Source: Amphibalanus amphitrite
Lineage: Eukaryota > Arthropoda > Thecostraca > Balanomorpha > Balanidae
Direction: 5' to 3'
NCBI RefSeq assembly: GCF_019059575.1
Contig: NW_024881518.1
Location: 124,001-188,000 of the forward strand
Length of the DNA stretch: 64,000 nucleotides
Shown: positions 15,201-24,460 of the stretch, one piece after another
Layout: each line of letters starts with the position of its first letter
Numbering within the stretch: the stretch's first letter is position 1
The notes under the pieces: model-generated
Seen by the model: the letters and a program-made list of their open reading frames with translations, nothing else
What the model was told of the DNA's origin: nothing
Databases searched by the model: none
Position numbers and translations under genes: made by a program

Positions 15201-17609
15201 GTCAAGGGTTGAAATCAGTTATTCGAAGTTTCGATCAAAATTTTAAAACTAAATTCAATTGTTCAATTGTCATATGAGACGTTTAAGCATTTCTTGACAT
15301 AATGTGTGGTAACGAGCATTAGGCATAGGTACATTTCAGTGCATGCACATTGCACAGTGCACATGCTGAATGCAAGTGCTCCCCTAAATCAATAGTTAGG
15401 ACTTAGGACCCCCTAATATCCAAAAGTAAAAGCGCCTGATACGTAATGACGCATTCTTGTGAAAGCGAGTTGGCCAAGACCGTTACGCATTATTGGTTCC
15501 GGCGGATGAGTAATGCCTTGCTCGAGTCAATAACGACCCCGTTACGCTGGTTGCGACAGTAAACAGGCTGACTTTACGGGCATGCGTTGACCCATGAAGC
15601 ACCATTTTCCACCACCGGTGCGGTGGTGGAACTGCAGGACCGACACCACAACAAGGAACACACCTAGACCATCGAAACGGGACTTCAGGTCTGTCAGTGT
15701 CATCACTCAGCCACGCTCTGTCTCAAGCCGAGCACGGTTTATCCCCGTCACGAACAGAGCCTGGTCTCTGGTCTCCGTCACGGTCTGGTCTATGGTCTCT
15801 GGTCTCGGTCTGGTCACGGTCTGGTCCGCGCACGAACAGCGTCTGGTCTCTGGTCTTGGTCACGGTTACGGTCTAGCTGGTCCGTGCTCGCACCGAGTCA
15901 CGGCCTTTCCACGCCTCGTGCCGGTGGTTTCGACATGTCACCTCGCCCCAGTAAGTGGGATACGGTGCCGCCCCAATGCAGTAGCGTTGCGGACCAATAT
16001 AACTTCGGCAGACCACAACACGGTGCCGAAACCCACTAGCGCTCGCCGCTGCGGCGGGCGGGCAGAGGCAGGTCAGATCGTCAGAATTGGACAGATGATT
16101 GATTATGTCAATCAGTGAGGCAGCGAACGTACTGCTCCTATGTCAGGAATATCACATCAGCATAAATCAATGTCTACTAAGACTCTGGATATTTGGAAAT
16201 ATTTTTTTTCAGCAATGATGACATGACGCATTCAGATAGCTCTTTCATGCTTCTTTTTGCCACGATACTATAAGTCTAGTATTCGCCTTGCAAAGTAGGG
16301 AACAGCATTAGCTGCCACTTTAAACACGTTAGCCGTTGCATCCGCGCACAATCTGATCCCTCGGCCAATTGTCTGATAAACGTCTATTTGCAGAGAAGTA
16401 AACGGCAGGCGGCAGTGGCACGATTTTATGGGCGAATGGGCATTGGGCAACCAATTTGAAGGAATCTCAACTAAGACACCAAAAGCCTGCGTTATCAGTC
16501 AACAACGGGTCACTTGTGGTTTCTGGGAACGCCCAAGGAGCTCACCTTAGCCTGTGGAACACCTTATGAATCCGCCTCACCTACTGGGAACACCTGAGGA
16601 GCCCAACCAGTCACAGGAGCACCCGAGAAGCCCTTCTCATTTACTCTATCGAGCCTCAAGAGCATATCGTCGCCCGAGGAGATGAACCGGTGCGGCGGGG
16701 TGCCGAACTGCCTAACTGCCCTGATTTATGGATGAAGGCGTGCGCACGGGCGCAGATTGGTGGGTTTATGGATGGAGGAGCACATCCGCACGGACACACG
16801 TCCGACGCGTGCCCGAACCGACGGCTGGAGTCCATTCCAAGAGACACTTCAGATGAAACCTTCAGATTATATCACCCCGAGACGAATCGAAATGCCATTT
16901 TTTGCAACGTTTACTGCCGTCACTAAAAATCGCTGAGGTGTGGGAGATATAATTCATACTGAAAGGGTCGAGCCTGATAAGCATGACCTAATTCAAGATT
17001 GGCCTTTAAATGATTTCCATTGATACGTTTAATCTACCGCTCTGTTCACTGGAAACGCGATCTCTATATGCCAAGAGGAGCTCCCTGCTCCAGCGGATCC
17101 CTAAATTTTGTCACCATCCAGAAGGCGGACCTCCAGTGTAACGCTCTTACACCGTACACACACGGATGATGGCTCCACATCGCTTTACATAACGGTGACT
17201 TTTGTGCAGTATAAAAGTTCAAATGTCTGATGCAATGTAGGGTACGCCAATTACCTATATGTAGGTACCTAATGCCTACTAAATTTCATAGCATGTTTAA
17301 CGAGCGTGCATGATAATGAGAACCTGTTCAGAATTCAGTAAGTGAGCCGTTGCGTCGTTACAGCTTATCTCATCACATTTGTTTGATAAATAGGCATCTC
17401 ATCCTGCTTATCACAGCCAGCCGTAACGCTTCGAAACATCTGATCATGCGCTACAGCCTACAAATCTCCCGACACTACCAAGCTATTGGGTTACGAAGCA
17501 CTTTGCATTAGGTCGCGCAGAGCTGGCCAATATAACACTAATAGGGGTAATGGTAGAGCCAGTGCTGCCGCTGCCTACCGTTCTTCGAGCCGTATCCCCA
17601 GCCTGCCAT
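803..17609 (-). CDS. CA: Alpha-carbonic anhydrase, cytosolic type (3' end beyond window)
   Basis: Reversible hydration of CO2 to bicarbonate by a zinc enzyme. Six exons were joined by eye: 17609-17579, 12178-12020, 11613-11456, 8676-8584, 5046-4935 and 909-803. All junctions have AG/GT borders and the phases agree, giving 220 residues. The protein begins [15 protein letters not shown] with no signal peptide, so a cytosolic form is inferred. Family landmarks are present: RQSPIDI (about 26-32), the zinc ligands His93 and His95 in QYHCHWG and His118 in ELHLVH, Glu105 in RGSEHT, the proton-shuttle His65 in NTGHGW, and the gatekeeper Thr197 in SLTTPPL. By family length the last 40 or so residues are missing; no matching exon was found at 1-802, so it should lie to the left. 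The introns are long (406 bp to 5.4 kb) and hold repeats. The catalytic set is complete, so the gene is probably functional. Confidence 0.93.
1288..1374. repeat. (GA)n microsatellite, about 87 bp
   Basis: An uninterrupted GA dinucleotide run of about 43 units lies in the carbonic anhydrase intron. It makes spurious ER and SL frames on the two strands. Confidence 0.98.
3231..3268. repeat. (GA)n microsatellite, about 38 bp
   Basis: This is a second GA run in the same intron, preceded by imperfect GAGAA purine repeats from about 3187. Confidence 0.96.
5047..8583. other. Carbonic anhydrase intron 4
   Basis: Apart from the CTCCGA-type arrays, no feature was recognised here. The stretch at 6950-7350 is GC-rich but has no coding signature. 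Confidence 0.5.
5250..5380. repeat. Imperfect CTCCGA/CTCCAA hexamer array
   Basis: Diverged six-base units of the form CTCCGA, CTCCAA and CTCTGA run through this stretch. A second short patch of the same units lies at about 5855-5930. Both are in intron 4 of the carbonic anhydrase gene. Confidence 0.85.
8677..11455. other. Carbonic anhydrase intron 3
   Basis: No exon, RNA gene or transposon end was recognised. Short TGACGTCA-like words cluster at about 9608-9655, and a pyrimidine-rich tract at about 11330-11450 precedes the next exon. Confidence 0.5.
13978..15007. mobile_element. TTAA-flanked non-autonomous DNA transposon, 1,030 bp
   Basis: The stretch is bounded on both sides by TTAA (13974-13977 and 15008-15011) and has perfect 10-bp terminal inverted repeats, CCCTCGCCGG at the left and its complement at the right. 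Just inside each end is a G-tract followed closely by a C-tract. The interior is full of AGGTCA/TGACCT words and several TGACGTCA-type sites. No transposase frame is present. TTAA duplication is known for piggyBac, Kolobok and some other superfamilies; the ends starting CCC are compatible with piggyBac but do not prove it. Confidence 0.85.
15755..15880. repeat. GGTCTGG-type minisatellite
   Basis: Imperfect tandem copies of a unit like GTCACGGTCTGGTCTCTG run for about 125 bp. They account for the serine/valine-rich frame across 15594-16118, which is therefore not called as a gene. Confidence 0.75.
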
Positions 17610-17655
17610 GGTGCTGCTCTCTGTCCGCCTCGTACACCCGCGATCCACCGCCACC

Positions 17656-17706
17656 GACTGACTCGCCGTCAACTGCCGCCGCCGACGGCCGGCGCTCCAT
17701 TATATC
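17656..17706 (-). promoter_or_regulatory. Possible core promoter of the carbonic anhydrase gene
   Basis: On the minus strand a GATATAAT box (about 17706-17699) lies about 45 bp before TCAGTC (17661-17656), which fits the arthropod initiator. This stands about 50 bp upstream of the ATG at 17609. The spacing is longer than the usual 30 bp, so the assignment is tentative. The surrounding 17.57-17.87 kb is GC-rich. Confidence 0.35.
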
Positions 17707-18353
17707 CGGCGCCGCGCCGACGCGCTGCCGACCCCACCACGTGACCGTCGAGCGCGCGCGGCCCCGCCGCCTTCGGCGTTTGTCGGTCACGACAGTAGGC
17801 CGCGGCCGTCCGACGGGGAGGGTATCGTCGGTGGCGACGGGAGCGCGAGAGGGGACCTGCTGAGCTCCTCCGGTGTGTGTAGTCTTAAACACTACATAGT
17901 CAGGAGTGTTGGTGACCTTGGTTTACGTAGTAATTCGAGCCCCATAAATTTGGCGTGCGCCGCAGCGGGGGTGCACTTTCCTCCTCCCCCAAGGTATTCC
18001 GTGGATAGCTGATAAACAAACGGTGGAGCTACGCGCCACCGTTTTTGGCACACCTTATCGGACATCTTTTCCAGCTCATGTGAAAAGTTCAGACCTGGAT
18101 CATCTAAGGTCAGGTCACCAGACCACGTCAAGTGACCTAACCTCAAGAACGGTTTATGCTGGTAGACATACACCAAAGTAGCTTCACCTATTGAATGCTG
18201 GCTCTGAAACGTTCAACGAACGATAAATGTGATGAGTATTCACTTAGGTATGAGGGAAACATATTCCTCATATTTTAATGTGACCTAAACCAGGTCAATT
18301 TTGCGACCTCTCCATAATAAGCAAATGCATGGGCATAGGAACCTCACTAAAAG

Positions 18354-18381
18354 TGTGTGTGTGTGGGGGGGGGGGGGGGGC
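18354..18381. repeat. (GT)n followed by poly-G
   Basis: A short GT run passes directly into a long G homopolymer. It appears to be the end of a degraded G-tract repeat element. Confidence 0.85.
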
Positions 18382-19033
18382 AGCGAAACTTCAATGTCAC
18401 TTTTTGGGAACCCCAATACCCCTATGGAGAATTTTTTGCAGTTTTGTGCTCATCTCACCTTGCCGAGCAATTTCCTGCTCTTAGTTTTGTACTTAAATAA
18501 AAATAAATAGTTCACTTAAAAAAATGGTCGAAAAGTGGGGGCCTGCCCCCCCCCCCGTTGGTACGCCTATGGGATGATATAAATTATGTCTCTTTTGGAA
18601 AATGTTATACATAGCCCGCGCCGGGCCAGGGGGGGGGGGGGTTTAACACTCCCTCGTGCTGTTGACCGTAAATAACTTTTAAGCCTCGCCAATTTAGGGG
18701 GGGGTCGAACAGACCGCCCCCCCCCTCAGTTTTTCGCGAATAGCTCGCGTAAAGAGCGGCCGATCGCAACGACACTTTCAGTACCCTCGCGTTAAAGGGA
18801 CCTTCCCACCCCTTGTTCCCACCTTCAAAAAAGTTAATGAATTAGCATGAAAGCGATGTCGCTCGGTTCAGAAAGAGCCAAAACGAATATGTACCAAATT
18901 TCAATCAAATCAAAAGAAAAGTTATTGCAGAAAAAATTTAAAAAAAATGGTTATTTTGACAGTTTTTGCCCACTGCAGGTAAAACCGTTGACATCAGGCC
19001 AAATCTGAGAGATATATTAAGAAAGAACGTTAA

Positions 19034-20222
19034 CCTTCCAGGCGGTGGGGGGGGCATTTTTTTGCCCCCCCTTTAGTTTTTTCGATATATCTCGAGAACC
19101 GCTGCGCCGATCGTCACCAAACTTTCAGTACCCTCCCGGGAGCAGCTAGCGCACATGGTGACCAAAAATTTTTCCAAAGGCTATGATAGGTTGGCCGCTA
19201 TTGACGTCAGAGTGACGTCATTTTTGCCATTTTTGACCCAAAAAAAGGATTCGCGGGAAGAGCTGTCAAGCCTACAGCTTTAGAGATACAGAAAAATGTT
19301 ACAGACATAAAAGGTGTGGAATTTAGAGGGCTACAAAACTGCTATTTCGGTTTTTCGAATTTTTTGGATTTTGACCCCCAAAAATCAAAAAATAGATTTT
19401 TTGAATACAATAGCCTAAAAATCCAAAAAGTTTTTTGAATTTCGAAAAAACCGGAATATATGTGATATCCCCTACCGCCTTCTATCTACATACCAAATTT
19501 GAGATCGATACCTCTCTTTTTGGCCAAGTTATAGCGAAAAAACTGTTCAAAATTGATGACGTCAAATTTTCAAACTCAATTTTTAGCAATTCTAGACCTC
19601 GTAGCGCAAAACAAAGACCACCATTAGACTCCCCGTGACGAGCTGCATCGAATCGATACCCATTTTATGCAAAAATATCAACTTTGAAATTTGACCTTTT
19701 TTGACCTGACCTTGACCTGACCTCCACCAGAAAGTGACCTAAACCGTACCTGATGGTCTTATAACCAACACCATTGAGTTGGAAATGAAAAACTGGCCAT
19801 AAAACATGCATCGCATAACCTTAGTAAAGTTGGGCTCATGTGGTGACCCTTGGTGACCTTTGGTGACCTGACCTGTGACCTGACCTGGTATGACCAGTGA
19901 CCTCTAATAGCAACATATGTACTAGACAACTGACGCCTTATCGCTGATTTTCGACAAAATGCGTTTTACTCGGTGTTATAGCGCTTTCCCTAGAAGCCCC
20001 GTGAACGGTGAAACATTTTATCTTTGACCTGACCTGTGACGTCATCGGTGACCCCGAGGTCAATGAAATTTGGTTTCCCTCGACAAATTTGACAGGGCTA
20101 TCGAACGCCGTTTGAATTTTCCGGATCCGTCCAGTAGTTTCGGAGATACGGGGGGGGGGGGCAAAAAAGTGCCCCCCCCCCCACCGCGCGGAAGGTGGCT
20201 GGTAGGCCCACCGCCTGCCGGG
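19034..20222. mobile_element. TTAA-flanked AGGTCA-rich element, copy A of an inverted pair
   Basis: The stretch lies between TTAA at 19030-19033 and TTAA at 20223-20226. Its ends are imperfect inverted repeats sharing AGGCGGTGGG. Each end has a G-tract/spacer/C-tract hairpin (19047-19073 and 20151-20182). The interior has TGACGTCA sites at about 19204, 19214, 19556 and 20037, and a dense run of TGACCT words at 19690-19920. No coding frame of note is present. It is the inverted counterpart of copy B. Confidence 0.8.
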
Positions 20223-20226
20223 TTAA

Positions 20227-21389
20227 CCCGCGCCCCGTAGGGCTATCGGCGTACCCTACCACCCGTAGGGAGGGGGGGGGGGGGCGTTTCGCCCCCCCCC
20301 CTAAGATCTCGGAAATTTAGCGGCCGATTTTCAAAATTCAAACGGTGCTCGATAGCCCCAACGGGAAACTACCTTGTGACCGAATTTCATTGACCTAGGT
20401 CAAACCGATGACGTCACAGATCAGGTAAAAAGTCGGATTTTCACCGTTTACAAGCATTTCAAGAAATGTGTTGTGAAATCAAGCAAATTAGTAATTTATT
20501 GAAAATCATTGATGGTACATTGTTCGTCAAACACATACTTTGCTATCTGAGGACACTGATAGCAGGTCAGGTCACAGAGGTCAGGTCACTGGGGGTCACA
20601 ATATGAAAGTGTCGTGTGATGCATGTTTTATGGTCCATTTTACATGACAAATGCGATTACGTGGTTCAGGCAGCCTTTGGGGCCAACTTAGGTTACGTTC
20701 TGGTGAAGGTCAGGTCAAGGTCAGGTCAAATTAGGTCAAATTTCAAAATAGATATTTTTGTTTAAAATGGGTATCGATTCGATGCAGCTCGTCACGGGGA
20801 GTATAATGGTGGTCTTTGTTTTGCCCTACGTGGTCTAGAATTGCCAAAAATTTAGTGAGAAATTTGACGTCATCATTTTTAAGTTTTTTCGCTATAACTT
20901 AACCAAAAAAAAGATATCGATCTGACATTCGGTATGTAGATAGAAGACGGTAGTTACTATCATATATATTCCGTTTTTTTCGAAAATCAAAAAACTTTTT
21001 GGATTTTTTGGCTAACATCTCCAAAAAATTACTCTTGATTTTTGGGGGTCAAAATTCAAAAATTTCAAAAATCCGAGATGGCAGTTTTGTAGCCCTGGCA
21101 ATTCTACACCTTTTATGTCTTGGTCATTTTTCTGTATCTTCAAAGCTGTAGGCCTGACAGCTCTTCTTGCGAAGCTTTTTTTCCGGTCGAAAATGGCAGA
21201 ACATGACGTCATTCTGACGTCATTTGAGGCCAACCTATCATAGCCTCTAGAATTTTTTGGTCACAATGTGTAAAATGGATGCCCGGAGGGGTCCTGAAAG
21301 TTTAGTGGCGATATTTGCTGCCGTTTAGGAGATATTCACGGAAAAGGACAGGGGGCCGTTTCGTGCCCCCCCCCCCTTCGGAGGGCGGG
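20227..21389. mobile_element. TTAA-flanked AGGTCA-rich element, copy B of an inverted pair
   Basis: The stretch lies between TTAA at 20223-20226, shared with copy A, and TTAA at 21390-21393. Read on the minus strand it follows copy A through its whole length, including the segment around 21060-21240 that matches 19195-19345. The two copies form a head-to-head repeat of about 1.2 kb per arm. G/C-tract hairpins occur at 20270-20301 and 21349-21375. Confidence 0.8.
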
Positions 21390-21393
21390 TTAA

Positions 21394-21790
21394 TAGGGCT
21401 ACCGAATGCGCTTTTCCGAGGCGCTGTAACTCTATTGGTTCCCGAGTTATGCGTTGGCTTCTTGGAAATTGTCGGCATTCCACCTGAAAATCGGCGAAAT
21501 TTTGCCTTTAATGACCTCTGGTGACCTTACCTTTGACCTGACCAAAAAAGTGACCGAGGTGACTTCGTCATTATTTTTGGCGCTCTTTCGAACGCCGCCT
21601 TCCTCGTATCGCTACGTGGCCCTGGAGCTGAGGTAGAAGGGGGAGTTCCCCCCCCCCCCAGCAGGGCGTGGAAATCCAGGACCCCAGTGGGGTGCGGGTT
21701 AAAAAGTGAGCGAAATGTGACATTTGATGACCTCTGGTGATCTGACCTTTCATCTGACCTACAAGGTGACCGAAATATACTTTTTTACGC
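21394..21790. repeat. Partial copies of the TTAA/AGGTCA repeat family
   Basis: A third right-hand end stops at TTAA (21699-21702) after a C-tract. The AGGTCA-rich segment at about 21490-21560 is repeated in diverged form at about 21705-21780. This looks like remains of a further element truncated by copy B. Confidence 0.6.
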
Positions 21791-24460
21791 ATGCTAAGGC
21801 GTAAAAAACCCACTTGGATATCTTCAAGTCATATCTATGCTGTCGTCTAATTTGATTTCAGGTGAACGGTTGTGCCTAGCTGAGCAGAGCTAAGCATAAT
21901 GATCTTTCACAGAGAAAATGTCCTTTTATCACTATTGATTGTCAACATCATTAGCATTGATGGGTTATGGGTGCATACATCCTCATATTTCTCCAAACGT
22001 AGTATATCTTGCACTTTACACTATGGAAAACGAGCGGAAGTGGTGACTGATAGGGCTAGTATGCCTAGCGAGACCGTTAGGCAGCGCCAGTGTTGGTGGC
22101 GATGCGGACGGCGCAGTCCAGGGGACAGCAGAGACGTGCCAGCTCGGTGGCGAGTGACGAGTCGTTCATGAGGGAGATGCGCACGTTTGGTGGCACTATT
22201 TCAATTTCTTTTCTGGCTGTCCTAGGAAAGAGGAAGGCATTAATTGTTCTACCCCTAGCGGCTAGCACCCGCGAGGATAACCTGTGTGTCTAGCATAAAG
22301 GAAATGCTGCTTGAAACACCAAAAAGCGATATTCATTAAATATATATTTGCATGCAATGCAATAAAATAGACCTTTTTGAGCATACACACCCAAGAATAC
22401 ATCCCTTAATACAAGCTACACCATGGACACCATGTTTTACATAGACATCCACAACAAACTATCCTACCTTACCATTATGCCATTAGCTCTCGATTTTTTA
22501 ACGTTAGCACGCTCGTAGGCGACGCTCTCGCCGAACAGAAAAGTCGACGCTCGTTCGATCCATGGTTGCATTTCGCGGCATTGCGAGGGGGTTGCGCTAC
22601 CGTTCAGCTCACAGCTGATCCTCGCCTCAATATCGCTCGGCCATGTTTGGAAAGGTACGACTGACCAGTGTGGCGAGGCTCCGCGCCGGGCTCCCCGCCA
22701 GCTGGGGTATGTACCTAGCTGCAGTGTTCCGCGCGGCCGTGGTGGGAAGTCGGCTATCACCGCCGCACAGCAGAAAGTTGGCGAATTCGCCGGCCTTAAG
22801 CGCTCAGATGATTGCAGTGAGGGTCATCCGGCCTACTCGAGGCCATAAGGCAGGTGTTGACCCTTCGCATACGTACGTACCATTCTTCAACACGAGTATG
22901 ATCTGCCTTCAATCGTCAGTCATCATTCAGGATACCCCGCGGAGCATATCACGGGCAGTCGCGGTCCGCGGATATCCATAGCCCAATCGACTGACTAGGT
23001 GGCAGGCTGGTGGTCGCCTCAGCCGTCTTTTCTCACACAGTGAGATGCTCGCTCCCACAAGTACGAGTATGATACCGGATACGACAGCGGATGAGCTACT
23101 CGGTCTCGATCGTGCTGAGATCGACTCCGCATACGTTGCTGTCAACGCGCAACAGCAGGGGATATTGAACCAATGCTGGGCAGTCGTGCCCGCACCCTAC
23201 ATCCCTCGAGCATGCTGACCGCAATACCAGATGACGCTACTGTAGCGGCCAAATGTCCCCGACCTTAGACCTTAGCTAAAAGCAGGTTCTCCAGGCACCC
23301 CTCTCCGCAACCACCCGGAGCTCGCAGAGCAATGAAGCTCAGGATCGGTGATGCCCAGCAGCTCCCAATCGCATGTGACTTCCCTTGATTATGCTCAGCG
23401 CCAAGAGGAAACCAGCAACCCACCCCAAAAGCGCGCCACAGTTGTCTCCTCCACATGAGCTCCGCTCTCGAGTACTCCCAAGTCCCAACTATCTAGACCA
23501 TAAAAATGCCATCGAATTTACACAAAGCTAGCCCAGTCTTATCCGGCACACAAACTGACTGACACCGTCTCGGTGACTCCATTTCAGAGGCTAACTGCCG
23601 GGGTGAGACAGAGTTTGAAGCGCCACTTGGCACACAGGGGTGGTCTAAGAGAGAAAAGATATGCAAAGATAGAATAATATTGGTTTATATGTCTTAATCA
23701 TAATTTGCATTTCAACTCATCAGCAAAAAAATTCCAGACTTGCGCACAACAGGAGCAACTAGTAACTACTACAACTAACAAATTGTAAGGGCATGCATAA
23801 AAAATGAATCACAGATAACTGCGTTGCAGCATAGAGAAACGTCAAAAAGAGTAGAAATAAAGCACCTCGAATCATTTTGCACGCATTCCGTTTACTGCAG
23901 ATAGTTAGGACCAATGTCCTAAACAACAGCTGGAGTGGAATGTTTGTGTAACTAGCCTTGGGAGCAGTCCTCCCGGACTCTTGCACAAAAGCAATATGGA
24001 AATAATGCATGCAGACACGTGAACTAAAAACGGTTGAGTTTAAATCCAGTCTTTCTTGCGTTTGCCAGTGCATATAAAACATTTGATGCCAAAGACTCGG
24101 CAGTGTACCTATAATGTGACTGCTCATCGGTGAGAATATAACTGCTAATCGGTGAGTATATAAAAAGCTCGTCGTTTCTCAGCAAACCCCAAGAACGCCT
24201 CCAATCGCTGGCAGAGTCCTCTGGTGGCTGCGGCCGGCGCACGCCGCCATGGGCTGGCGGCCACGGGCCAGTATGTGTCCAACAGAATGGGCATGTGTCC
24301 GAAGGACAAGTATAGGCACTTTATCACTCGCAAAGATCGTAGCCGGGACTTGAAACTCTAACCCGTCTCAAGCTAGACTAGACGACCCGACCCCAGCACG
24401 GCAAGACGGTCTATCCCCACCCCTAAGAGCACGCAGAGTTGTCACGCAGAGTCGCACCTC

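Larger units (their letters stand above)
12179..17578. other. Carbonic anhydrase intron 1
   Basis: This first intron of 5.4 kb contains the TTAA-flanked element at 13978-15007, a GGTCTGG minisatellite at about 15755-15880, and degenerate repeats of about 45 bp at 16520-16640. No other coding sequence was recognised. Confidence 0.55.
17707..24460. other. Intergenic repeat cluster between carbonic anhydrase and PPT1
   Basis: The first 4 kb is built almost wholly of diverged AGGTCA-rich repeat copies, homopolymer G and C tracts and the 19.0-21.4 kb inverted pair. From about 21.9 to 24.4 kb the sequence is ordinary single-copy-looking DNA with two weak exon-like frames (see findings). Confidence 0.6.

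Noticed and set aside
15594..16118. 174-residue plus-strand frame
   Set aside because: It follows the GGTCTGG minisatellite and has no domain or splice context.
18333..18572. Complete hAT-like element with CATAGG ends
   Set aside because: The right end resembles the CATAGGCG type, but no matching duplication was found at the left, so the borders cannot be supported.
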